Source of the DNA: an uncultured Elusimicrobiales bacterium
GTDB lineage: Bacteria > Elusimicrobiota > Elusimicrobia > Elusimicrobiales > Elusimicrobiaceae
Assembly: GCA_944324645.1 (NCBI GenBank)
Contig: CALUXB010000001.1
Coordinates: 635,340-699,339, forward strand
Length of the DNA stretch: 64,000 bases
Direction: 5' to 3'
The notes beneath the pieces were generated by a model. The model saw only the letters and a program-made list of their open reading frames with translations. It was not told where the DNA came from and did not search any database. This document shows positions 57,404 through 64,000 of the stretch, piece by piece (the first letter of the stretch is position 1; the number at the start of each line of letters is the position of its first letter). Made by a program: the position numbers and the translations under genes.

Positions 57404-58045
57404 ATGGACTTTTCCAATATGACCAACTTGCGCGAACTGTTCGCCGCGGGCGGCCCAATACTGGTGCTGCTGATTTTGCTTTCCGTTTATTCGCTTTCCA
57501 TTATTTTGGAGCGCTTTTTTAAATTTAAAAAAAGTATTGGTATGTCACGCAAATTAATTGCCTATTGCCGCCACCCTATTCATTCCGACAATTACGAAAA
57601 AGTAACCGATGCCTGCACCCGGGAAATGACCAAAAACACCCCGGCAGCCCACGTTATTCTGACGCTGGTGGAAAACCGCAACCGCTCTAAAGCAGAGCTC
57701 AAAGAAATGGCGGACTCCGTTATAGACTGGGAAGTGACCAAACTGCAGCGCAAGCTGACCATTTTGGGCACGTTGGGCAGCATTACGCCGTTTATCGGTT
57801 TGTTTGGCACGGTTATTGGGGTTATACACGCGTTTAAAGACTTGGCCGGGGCGTCTGCTTCTGCGGCGGGGGCTTCGGTAGTGGCGGCGGGTATTGCCGA
57901 GGCGCTGGTCAATACGGCAGCCGGCTTATTTGTAGCTATTCCGGCGGTAATCGCCTACAACTACTTCCTGTCTAAAACCAATTATTTCGGCAAAGAGTTG
58001 GAAAATATTGCCGATGAAATCATTTTTCAGCAAAACCGCGGGTAA
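57404..58045 (+). CDS. exbB: ExbB/TolQ-family proton channel
   Basis: A 213-residue MotA/TolQ/ExbB protein: an N-terminal helix (PILVLLILLSVYSLSIILERFF), a cytoplasmic loop, then LTILGTLGSITPFIGLFGTVIGVIHAF and ASVVAAGIAEALVNTAAGLFVAIPAVIAYN. With ExbD it uses the proton gradient to drive TonB or a Tol-type partner. AAGGAG precedes the ATG. It heads exbB-exbD-tonB. Whether it serves TonB uptake or Tol-Pal-like constriction cannot be fixed; no tolB or pal is adjacent. Confidence 0.93.
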   Translation: MDFSNMTNLRELFAAGGPILVLLILLSVYSLSIILERFFKFKKSIGMSRKLIAYCRHPIHSDNYEKVTDACTREMTKNTPAAHVILTLVENRNRSKAELKEMADSVIDWEVTKLQRKLTILGTLGSITPFIGLFGTVIGVIHAFKDLAGASASAAGASVVAAGIAEALVNTAAGLFVAIPAVIAYNYFLSKTNYFGKELENIADEIIFQQNRG

Positions 58046-58048
58046 TCT

Positions 58049-58450
58049 ATGGCGCATAAAACAAGAACTGTTATGGCAGAAATCAATATGGTGCCTTTTA
58101 TAGACATCACGTTGATTTTGCTGATTATTTTTATGGTGATGAGCCCTATGCTGGTGCAAATGCAGATGAATGTGGACTTGCCCAAATCCAACGCTGTCAA
58201 CACGACGGCTGAAGATGACGTTATCCGCATTGAAGTGCAAAAAAACGGGGTCATCCGCATTGACAACCGCACTTATACGGTGAAAAATCTGGAGCGTGAG
58301 CTGGTGCTTCGTATGGGCAAGGCCAATAAAAAAACCATTTTGGTAGAGGCCGATAAAGATGTGCCGATACAGACGGTGGTGGACGTGTTTGACATCGCCA
58401 AAAAACTCGGCGCGGCAAAACTGGGAATTGGAGTCCTTTCTAAAAACTAA
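58049..58450 (+). CDS. exbD: ExbD/TolR-family protein
   Basis: A 133-residue protein: EINMVPFIDITLILLIIFMVMSPML holds the conserved Asp of the single transmembrane helix, and the rest is a periplasmic domain ending in VVDVFDIAKKLGAAKLGIGVL. It partners ExbB. It starts 3 nt after exbB and its stop overlaps the next start (TAATG). Confidence 0.93.
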   Translation: MAHKTRTVMAEINMVPFIDITLILLIIFMVMSPMLVQMQMNVDLPKSNAVNTTAEDDVIRIEVQKNGVIRIDNRTYTVKNLERELVLRMGKANKKTILVEADKDVPIQTVVDVFDIAKKLGAAKLGIGVLSKN

Positions 58451-59187
58451 TGAACCGCTATTTTGTTCTCTCCTGCCTGCTGCATTTGGCGCTGGCCCTG
58501 CTGGTAATAGGTATATTGAGTCCTTCGGCTGCGGACTCAAAGGTTACTTATACCATTGACTTTATCGGCAGCGGCAAAGTGGTGGCTATGCAAGCGCAGG
58601 ACAAACCCGCCGGCCCCGAGGCAGGCGCGCAAAAAGAACCTGCCAAAGAAGTGGCCCAGGCTCCGGCCCCTAAAAAAGAAGAGCCCGCCGCTAAACCGGA
58701 CAAAAAGGCATATCAGGCCAAAGAAGAAATCTCCGCCAAAAAACAGCCTAAAAAGAAACAAACCAAAAAAGCCCCGGCGGCCGCTCCGTTGGCGGCACCC
58801 AGCATTTTGGAAGAAGCCAAAGAAGAGTCTAAAGGCAGCAGCGGCACCACCGGCCCGGGAGGAGAAGGAGAATTTGAGGGGGGCAATATCCGCACCGATT
58901 TTGCCACATTTCCCTATCCGTGGTATATCACCCAGGTGCGCAACAGCCTCTGGAGCCAGTGGGAAAAACGCCGCCCCGCCGGTATGGTGCGCGGCAGTTT
59001 AGTGTCTTTTGCCATTGCGCGTGACGGAAAAATAAAAGACTTAAAAGTGCAAAAATCCTCCGGTGATGACAGCTTTGATTTTGCCGCCACGTCCGCCGTG
59101 ATTAACGCCGGCCCTTTTCCGCCGCTTCCTATGCTGTATGAAAAGGACGAACTGACCGTGACGGTAGAATTTAAACAGGAGAGCTAA
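58450..59187 (+). CDS. tonB: TonB/TolA-type energy transducer
   Basis: A 245-residue protein: N-terminal transmembrane anchor (about 5-22), a Lys/Pro/Ala/Glu-rich periplasm-spanning region (about 45-140) and a C-terminal TonB-like domain (SLVSFAIARDGKIKDLKVQKSSGDDSFDFAATSAVINAGPFPP). The linker is Lys/Ala/Pro-rich, between those of TonB and TolA. It transmits the energy of ExbBD to the outer membrane. Confidence 0.88.
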   Translation: MNRYFVLSCLLHLALALLVIGILSPSAADSKVTYTIDFIGSGKVVAMQAQDKPAGPEAGAQKEPAKEVAQAPAPKKEEPAAKPDKKAYQAKEEISAKKQPKKKQTKKAPAAAPLAAPSILEEAKEESKGSSGTTGPGGEGEFEGGNIRTDFATFPYPWYITQVRNSLWSQWEKRRPAGMVRGSLVSFAIARDGKIKDLKVQKSSGDDSFDFAATSAVINAGPFPPLPMLYEKDELTVTVEFKQES

Positions 59188-59188
59188 T

Positions 59189-59686
59189 ATGACAGGCTGG
59201 CAGCGTTTTTTTCTGATGATTGTATGCTCTTTGCTGGTTATGATTTTATGGCCTCAATATGACAGCGCTGGCTTGACGTTTATGTTTATGTCGGCCTTAT
59301 TGTGGACGTGTGTGATTATTTTGCTCTCCGTGCTTAGCGGTATTTTTGGGATTTATAAATTTGAATTTTTAAACCGTTTTATCAGCATTTTATATCTGGG
59401 AGCACTATTAGCTTGCCTTTTATTTTATTTCCCGCTTAAAAACGGGGATACTCCCGCCAAACGTATGCAAAAAAACCAATGGCCCACCAAGGCGGACGTA
59501 AAAGAAGGAATGCGCCGTCTTACATTTAATTTTGATTTTGTGCGGCGCAATGTGAACAGAGATGCCAATTTTGTAAATCAAAAAATAGATAGCGCTACTG
59601 ATACCGCCACAGAAATCCGCAAAGAATTAAAAGAGAAGAAAGAACAACTGGATATTTTTGTGGAAAAATTAGAGGGGGAAAAATGA
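59189..59686 (+). CDS. Membrane protein of unknown function with C-terminal helix
   Basis: A 165-residue protein with three to four transmembrane segments in the first 90 residues (FFLMIVCSLLVMILW; GLTFMFMSALLWTCVIILLSVL; FISILYLGALLACLLFYF). A cytoplasmic or periplasmic charged helix follows (EIRKELKEKKEQLDIFVEKLEGEK), likely coiled-coil. It lies 1 nt after tonB and overlaps the SDR gene by 4 nt. The operon position suggests an envelope role; the family is not recognised. Confidence 0.72.
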   Translation: MTGWQRFFLMIVCSLLVMILWPQYDSAGLTFMFMSALLWTCVIILLSVLSGIFGIYKFEFLNRFISILYLGALLACLLFYFPLKNGDTPAKRMQKNQWPTKADVKEGMRRLTFNFDFVRRNVNRDANFVNQKIDSATDTATEIRKELKEKKEQLDIFVEKLEGEK

Positions 59687-60639
59687 AAAAAACCGTTTTA
59701 GTAACCGGCGGCAAAGGGTTTATTGGACGCAAATTAACAGATGCCTTGCTTAAAGAAGGCTATAAGGTGCGCATCGTATCCCGTTATGCCAGCAAGAAAA
59801 AGCCCCTTAATCCAGACGTTTCTGTGGTACAGGTGGATTATCAGGACTGCGCCTCCCTGCAAAAAGCGATGGAAGGCTGCAGTATGGTCTATCACTTAGC
59901 AGCCGCCATTTTTGGCTTTACCCAAGAAGACTTTGCCAAAGCCAATGCCCGCGCCACACAAAATATGGTCTGTGCGGCTAATTTAACACCGGATTTGGAG
60001 CGTTTTATCTATGTTTCCAGTCTGGCCGCCAGCGGCTATGCCCAAGACGCCTCGCAGCCCCGCACAGAGGATATGACACCGCAGCCGGTTTCAGACTATG
60101 GTATTACCAAACTAGCCGGCGAAAAAGCCGTGCAAACGCTGAAACCTTCGGTTAAATGGACAATACTCCGCCCGCCCATTGTGTATGGCAAGAACGATTC
60201 GGGCGTGTCTAAAATTGCGGCCTGGGTTAAGCGGGGGCTTATGGTCAATACATCCGGCAAAGGCTTGTTTAGCTTTGTTTATGTGGACGACTTGGTGCAG
60301 GCGCTGGTTGATATTGCCAAAATTCCGGGCACAGAAAACCAAATTTTCTTTGTTTGCGAAGAACAATGTTATCCTTGGCCGGAATTTATTGAAAAAATGG
60401 CCCGGGCGATGAGGGTAAAAAAACCATTTATGCCCAATGCTCCGGTGTGGATGTTAAAACTGGCTGCGGCGCTTTATTCTTATACCGCCCGTTTGACGGG
60501 GGCCCAGCCGGCGCTGAACTATGATAAAGTGAAAGAGGCCATTATCCCCGGGCATTGGATTTGCAGCGGCAAGAAGTGGAGCCAACTAAGCGGCCAAAAA
60601 TTTACCCCGTTAGAGGAAGGCTTAAAAAAGAGTTTCTAA
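59683..60639 (+). CDS. NAD(P)-dependent epimerase/dehydratase (extended SDR)
   Basis: A 318-residue extended short-chain dehydrogenase. Rossmann motif VTGGKGFIGRKL at residues 6-17, then VVQVDYQDCASL, YHLAAAIFGF, VSSLAASGY and the catalytic YGITK, followed by LRPPIVYG. It acts on a nucleotide sugar or similar substrate; the exact reaction cannot be told. It begins with an ATGA overlap with the membrane protein before it. Confidence 0.88.
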   Translation: MKKTVLVTGGKGFIGRKLTDALLKEGYKVRIVSRYASKKKPLNPDVSVVQVDYQDCASLQKAMEGCSMVYHLAAAIFGFTQEDFAKANARATQNMVCAANLTPDLERFIYVSSLAASGYAQDASQPRTEDMTPQPVSDYGITKLAGEKAVQTLKPSVKWTILRPPIVYGKNDSGVSKIAAWVKRGLMVNTSGKGLFSFVYVDDLVQALVDIAKIPGTENQIFFVCEEQCYPWPEFIEKMARAMRVKKPFMPNAPVWMLKLAAALYSYTARLTGAQPALNYDKVKEAIIPGHWICSGKKWSQLSGQKFTPLEEGLKKSF

Positions 60640-60737
60640 TCTGTCTTATCCTTATTATCCGGGAAAGCAAAGACAACTTTTTCATTATTTGTTATAATAA
60701 TAGTACTGAAGCCGTTTCAGACGGAAAAAACCCTTTG

Positions 60738-60828
60738 GGAGAGGTGGCTGAGAGGCCGAAAGCGGCGGTTTGCTAAACCGTTATACGGGTTAATTCCCGT
60801 ATCGAGGGTTCGAATCCCTCCCTCTCCG
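60738..60828 (+). tRNA. tRNA-Ser (anticodon GCT)
   Basis: Acceptor GGAGAGG (60738-60744) pairs with CCTCTCC (60821-60827), discriminator G. The anticodon arm has loop TTGCTAA with GCT at positions 34-36, reading AGC/AGU. There is a long variable arm with stem TACGGG/CCCGTA (60784-60801), as in class II tRNAs, and a T-loop GTTCGAATC. The 3' CCA is not encoded. Confidence 0.96.
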
Positions 60829-60854
60829 TGCTCTAGTGTAAATTAATTAGATAC

Positions 60855-60891
60855 AATCCACGATGAACTTTTTTCTCGTCGTGGATTTTTT
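60855..60891 (+). terminator. Intrinsic terminator of tRNA-Ser
   Basis: AATCCACGA (60855-60863) with TCGTGGATT (60879-60887) and a T run. Its loop side contains TTCTCGTCG, a word seen again at the far side of the mobile segment. Confidence 0.85.
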
Positions 60892-60989
60892 ATTTTACTT
60901 AAATCTTAAATGCTCATTTTCCGTTTCCCCGTTTATTTCAAGAATTTCTTCCGCCCATGCTCAAAATTTCGTTTTCGCAGTTCCAAAAC

Positions 60990-61020
60990 TTAAAGACTAC
61001 CGCATATTGGCAGTAGCCTT
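60990..61020 (-). terminator. Intrinsic terminator of the recombinase operon
   Basis: On the minus strand AAGGCTACTGC and GCGGTAGTCTT make an 11-bp stem (two G-T pairs) around a 6-nt loop, just past the recombinase stop at 61043; a short T stretch follows. Confidence 0.7.
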
Positions 61021-61042
61021 TTAGCTAGAGCTGATACTGTAT

Positions 61043-62653
61043 TTATTTATGTTGACTGGCCTGTTCAAATAACTGTTTAGCTGTTATCTCTCGTCCTTGT
61101 GTACCATCTAAAATACTAAGGATTACTTTGGCAGGTAAAAATCTAAGAGTCAAAATCTTTCTCATATACCTATCTGTCAGTTGATATTTCTCACATAGAT
61201 CTTTAACTTGTTTCCCCTGCAGTATATCATGGCTAATATTGAATGCTTGGATGAGTAATTGAACCAAGGTTTTATTGGTGTTCTTTTCTATCCTTTCGCC
61301 TACAATGGCTTTGGCTCCGTTGTCTATGACTGCTATATGGTATTTAACATGGAACACAAGAGATGTTTTGAGGGATTCCTTAAACAGTTCTTTAATAGGT
61401 CTATTTTCGTAGAGTGAACGGATATATTCGCATAACTGCTCCTGATAGATGGTAAGTGTAATTTCTTCGGGCAACAAATCCACTCGTCCTAGTAATATCC
61501 TTTGTGTCTCTTGGTCTATGGTTTTGTTTTGTATGCTGTTTAATATCTGCTTGGTGTCATTCACACTATAACTTTTTAATAAATTAGCAAACGCCGATTT
61601 ATCCTCTTTAAATTGCTTATTAAACCACTTATCTATAAATGTTTCTATCTCCGGTAGGGATATTTTACTCACCTGCCCTATTTTCTCACTCTTGCATTTA
61701 ATAACTGCCTGGCTAACGTAATATCGGTACTTCTTGCCTTTACTACCAGTACTCCAACAAGGGCTCATCCTATTACCCTTATCATCATACAGTTTACCGC
61801 ATAATAAACTCTTTTGTGGTTCATATCGTTGCCTATCAATTCTATGCTCCTGTAGGGTATCCTGCGCTTTATGAAATACCCCTATTTCAATAATTCCTTT
61901 GTGTTCACCCTTATACCATACCCCCTTGTGTTGCACTTCCCCTATATAAGCCCTATTTTGCAAAATGCGGTATAAATTCCCTACAGAAAGCGGTCTGTCA
62001 TGCTGACTGTAGACATGTTGGCTATCTAAGTATTTTTTTAGCCGTTGTACACTTTTGAATTCGTTGTATTTATCAAATATAAGCTGTATTTTAGCCGACT
62101 GGGGTTCATCCGGATAAAGTTTCTTATCTTTGCGCTTATAACCCATAGGTGGAGTTCCACCCATCCACATCCCCTTCTTCTTACTCGCTGCTATCTTATC
62201 CCTTAATCGTTCCCCTGTTATCTCCCGTTCAAATTGGGCAAAGGATAATAACATATTTAGGGTTAATCGCCCCATACTGCTACTCGTATTAAAATGTTGT
62301 GTAATAGACACAAAAGATGCCTTCCGTTCCTCTAATACATCTACTATCTTGCTAAAATCATGTAAACTACGGGTCAATCGGTCTATCTTATATACCACAA
62401 TGATATCTATCAGCCCATCTGCTATATCTTTAAGTAAACGTTGTAAAGCCGGCCGATTTAAATTACCACCGGAGTAACCCCCATCATCATATTCAGTAGG
62501 TACCAATTTCCAACCTTCATGCTTTTGACTTTTTATATATGCCTCACAGGCCTCCCTTTGGGCCTGTAAACTGTTAAATTGCAACTCTAAGCCCTCTTCT
62601 GTGGATTTGCGGGTATAGATCGCACAACGCAATATCTTATGTTCCTCGGCCAT
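61043..62653 (-). CDS. Large serine recombinase
   Basis: A 536-residue site-specific recombinase. The catalytic domain starts CAIYTRKSTEEG with nucleophile S17 (Y-x-R-x-S), then LQAQREACEAYI, YDDGGYSGGNLNRP and VYKIDRLTRS. A recombinase domain (MGGTPPMGYKRKDKKLYPDE) and a zinc-ribbon region (LLCGKLYDDKGNRMSPCW ... VIKCKSE) follow, then a long helical C-terminus. This is an integrase/excisionase-type enzyme of a mobile element. The ATG at 62653 is used as GGAGG lies 8 nt upstream. It overlaps the DUF2924 gene by 17 nt. Base composition is clearly more AT-rich than its neighbours, indicating recent transfer. Confidence 0.92.
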   Translation of the reverse strand: MAEEHKILRCAIYTRKSTEEGLELQFNSLQAQREACEAYIKSQKHEGWKLVPTEYDDGGYSGGNLNRPALQRLLKDIADGLIDIIVVYKIDRLTRSLHDFSKIVDVLEERKASFVSITQHFNTSSSMGRLTLNMLLSFAQFEREITGERLRDKIAASKKKGMWMGGTPPMGYKRKDKKLYPDEPQSAKIQLIFDKYNEFKSVQRLKKYLDSQHVYSQHDRPLSVGNLYRILQNRAYIGEVQHKGVWYKGEHKGIIEIGVFHKAQDTLQEHRIDRQRYEPQKSLLCGKLYDDKGNRMSPCWSTGSKGKKYRYYVSQAVIKCKSEKIGQVSKISLPEIETFIDKWFNKQFKEDKSAFANLLKSYSVNDTKQILNSIQNKTIDQETQRILLGRVDLLPEEITLTIYQEQLCEYIRSLYENRPIKELFKESLKTSLVFHVKYHIAVIDNGAKAIVGERIEKNTNKTLVQLLIQAFNISHDILQGKQVKDLCEKYQLTDRYMRKILTLRFLPAKVILSILDGTQGREITAKQLFEQASQHK

Positions 62654-63029
62654 ATTTACTGCCTCCAAAGAACACTTTACCGTTCCAATGAGCTCCGGTA
62701 ATTAGTTGGGCTATAGCTGAAAGACTCTTGTATATAGCCCCTTTGTAAAGGAACCCCGCATCAACTACTAAAACCTCATATTTTGTCCCTTTATAGGAAC
62801 GTATGAGTTTTGTACCTACTTTGAAATAGAGTTTTCGGTGGAGCTGAGTAAAACCCTTTTGAGCCTGTTCTATGCGCTTTAACACATATTTGGGAGATAT
62901 ACCACTTTCTCGGGTTTGCTTATACCAAGCAATATACTTGTTAAGTAAAACCTTGCGTATAGTTGGAATAGGCAATTTTACATACCTATCCCATGCGCCT
63001 GTTATAGATGTTTCAAGATGACAAGCCAT
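62637..63029 (-). CDS. DUF2924 family protein
   Basis: A 130-residue basic protein. The C-terminal half GTKLIRSYKGTKYEVLVV followed by DAGFLYKGAIYKSLSAIAQLITG is the DUF2924 signature, and the N-terminal half holds a helical segment (LLNKYIAWYKQ, RIEQAQKGFTQLHRKL). DUF2924 genes are nearly always found beside serine recombinases in phage-like elements, so it may be a DNA-binding partner of the recombinase; this is not proven. AAGGTG precedes the ATG. Confidence 0.88.
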   Translation of the reverse strand: MACHLETSITGAWDRYVKLPIPTIRKVLLNKYIAWYKQTRESGISPKYVLKRIEQAQKGFTQLHRKLYFKVGTKLIRSYKGTKYEVLVVDAGFLYKGAIYKSLSAIAQLITGAHWNGKVFFGGSKYGRGT

Positions 63030-63032
63030 AAC

Positions 63033-63374
63033 CTATTTCACCTTAAAGAATGCCGGGCCACTTACCGAATAACCGGTAATAGCTACAGCCGCTGCCGTTA
63101 AACTCTTATACTCCTTGCCGGCATATAAAAACCCATCCTCTAATACCTTGACCTCAATATCGGCCCTTTTAAAGTGTCTTGTAAGTTGCTCTCCAGGTTG
63201 GAAGGGTAAATGTCCTTGACGGGTAGCTTTGCCGGCAGTAGGTTGTTCACTCTGCAGAACTAGAGCGAATTCTTTGGTTACTGCTGGACTGGAAACTTCT
63301 AATATCTTGACGGGTTTTCTTTGGACAGGTTTAGGCTGTTTCTTTACAACAGATTTTTTGGTTTGTTTTTTCAT
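63033..63374 (-). CDS. Second DUF2924-like protein with basic tail
   Basis: A 113-residue protein whose last 55 residues (GEQLTRHFKRADIEVKVL then EDGFLYAGKEYKSLTAAAVAITG) repeat the DUF2924 C-terminal module of its neighbour. The first 50 residues are a Lys/Pro/Val tail (MKKQTKKSVVKKQPKPVQRK) instead of the helical half. It starts the three-gene operon; ACGGAG precedes the ATG. The pair could have arisen by duplication with domain loss. Confidence 0.78.
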   Translation of the reverse strand: MKKQTKKSVVKKQPKPVQRKPVKILEVSSPAVTKEFALVLQSEQPTAGKATRQGHLPFQPGEQLTRHFKRADIEVKVLEDGFLYAGKEYKSLTAAAVAITGYSVSGPAFFKVK

Positions 63375-63398
63375 TTTGACTTCTCCGTATTTGTGATG

Positions 63399-63416
63399 TA
63401 CGGGTTATTGCCCGTA
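63399..63416 (-). promoter_or_regulatory. Inverted repeat upstream of the recombinase operon
   Basis: TACGGG (63399-63404), TTATTG, CCCGTA (63411-63416), placed between a TTGACT pair (63445-63455, minus strand) and the first gene. It could be an operator or a recombination site. It resembles the variable arm of the nearby tRNA-Ser. Confidence 0.5.
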
Positions 63417-63465
63417 ACACATTACTGCTTACTATCGGGAGAGAAGTCAAGTCAATTAATTTAAT

Positions 63466-63487
63466 AGTTCGATTCCTGTTGGGCGCA
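63466..63487 (+). pseudogene. 3'-end fragment of a tRNA gene
   Basis: AGTTCGATTCCTGTTGGGCG and CA form a T-loop plus a 3' acceptor strand (TGGGCGC, discriminator A), and a native-looking terminator follows. The rest of the tRNA is missing: the bases before it (TTAATTTAAT) cannot form the 5' T-stem. The acceptor sequence implies a tRNA starting GCGCCCA, possibly tRNA-Arg. It differs from tRNA-Ser. Confidence 0.65.
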
Positions 63488-63492
63488 CTTTT

Positions 63493-63531
63493 AAGAAAAG
63501 ACCCGTTCTCCGTCGAGAGCGGGTTTTTTCT
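63493..63531 (+). terminator. Intrinsic terminator after the tRNA fragment
   Basis: ACCCGTTCTC (63501-63510), CGTC, GAGAGCGGGT (63515-63524) and a T run; flanking AAGAAAAG can extend the stem. Confidence 0.88.
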
Positions 63532-64000
63532 TATGCTCCCTCGTCGACACTTTTTGAGCAAAATGAGCAAAATTACGCAAATCTTGTATATTGTTAGTGG
63601 ACCCTGTATGGTGTACAGTAAATGCTAGTTTTCTTTGTATTTCTCGTCGATAAAGGTGTAAATATACACGACTTTTCTACAAACTATATCCGCACAACCC
63701 AAATTCCCAAGATTTTTTCACATACTATAATTATTAGTTCTCGTCGAAGAAGTATAAAAACTACTAAAAAAATTCTCGAAAACTATGAATATACTGGACA
63801 CAATTTGGACACTATAACGCTACGCTTTTCTTTGTTGTCCTGCAAAATCCTTGCGGCTTTTATTATGCCAACCTACATACTTGTGGACACTATAAGTTGT
63901 AAAATATATCTCCTCTCACAAACCCTTGGGAACAGCGTAAGGTAAGTGACGTTGCCAACAGATACGATAATTTGCGCATTCCTGTGGCGGCGGGAAAAAG
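63532..64000. other. AT-rich non-coding end with short direct repeats
   Basis: No supported gene. The open frame 63622-63945 has no ribosome site and no family resemblance. Repeats: TGAGCAAAA twice in tandem (about 63552-63570), CTCGTCGA at about 63544, 63647 and 63742, and TGGACACTATAA at 63806-63817 and 63894-63905 with a partial TGGACACAAT at about 63795. Confidence 0.55.

Noticed and set aside
58450..59187. Calling the exbB-exbD-tonB set Tol-Pal
   Set aside because: TolQ/R/A and ExbB/D/TonB cannot be separated by sequence here, and tolB, pal and ybgF are absent nearby.
63331..63570. 79-codon minus-strand frame over the tRNA fragment
   Set aside because: It crosses the terminator and tRNA remnant and overlaps the start of a better-supported gene.
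63622..63945. 107-codon frame in the AT-rich end
   Set aside because: No ribosome site, contains the direct repeats, and residues show no conserved pattern.
1..64000. CRISPR array
   Set aside because: No regularly spaced identical repeats of 24-40 nt were seen anywhere.

Overview
The window looks like chromosomal DNA of a fermentative, diderm, gut-type bacterium. Elusimicrobiota (Elusimicrobium or Avelusimicrobium-like) is my best guess. It is inferred from gene content and style: two-subunit GlyRS, pyruvate phosphate dikinase, LolA/TonB/ExbBD showing an outer membrane, many small Sec-secreted proteins of unknown family, and roughly 50% GC. No rRNA or other taxonomic marker is present, so this is a hypothesis.

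Layout. 1-6.7 kb: glyQS, secreted orphans, a HAD phosphatase and recO. 6.8-10.9 kb: the classic rpmH-rnpA-yidD-yidC-jag block. 11-13.5 kb: two secreted proteins (alpha/beta-hydrolase and ChaN-like). 13.6-26.3 kb: one long co-directional operon mnmE-mnmG-rsmG-(membrane gluzincin)-rsmH-ftsL-ftsI-murF-mraY-ftsW-murG, a trimmed division/cell-wall cluster lacking murE, murD, murC and ftsQAZ. 26.5-28.9 kb: a zinc-type ArsR/SmtB repressor with palindromic operator and a P1B-ATPase without a metal-binding domain. 29-36.2 kb: Cof-type HAD, mltG, tyrS, and gmk-rpoZ-udg-priA, where PriA has lost its helicase motifs. 36.2-40.2 kb: an accessory cluster of two membrane ankyrin proteins, two two-TM PH-like proteins and a secreted metzincin-like protein. 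40.3-46.4 kb: ppdK, a 58-aa gene, rpsO and pnp. 46.5-53 kb: secreted orphan, trypsin-like lipoprotein, accB, winged-helix protein, and a 1095-aa exported protein ending in a caspase-like domain. 53.1-60.6 kb: ftsK-lolA-pgsA-pgpA, exbB-exbD-tonB, a membrane protein and an SDR. 60.7-64 kb: tRNA-Ser(GCT), then an AT-rich mobile segment (large serine recombinase, two DUF2924 proteins), a tRNA 3'-end fragment and a repeat-bearing non-coding end.

Two sequence-level themes run through the window. First, many genes at the start of transcription units have a -10 box (TAtAAT or TAAAAT) ending 4-8 nt, often exactly 6 nt, before the start codon and no Shine-Dalgarno, which implies leaderless mRNAs; genes inside operons and some others have normal AAGGAG sites. 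Second, a palindromic intergenic repeat built on GGGTC....GACCC recurs in gene-free spacers. The best candidates for something undescribed are the leaderless promoter class, the helicase-dead PriA, the ankyrin/PH-like/metzincin cluster, the exported caspase-like protein, and matching lysine/alanine tails on PpdK and AccB.
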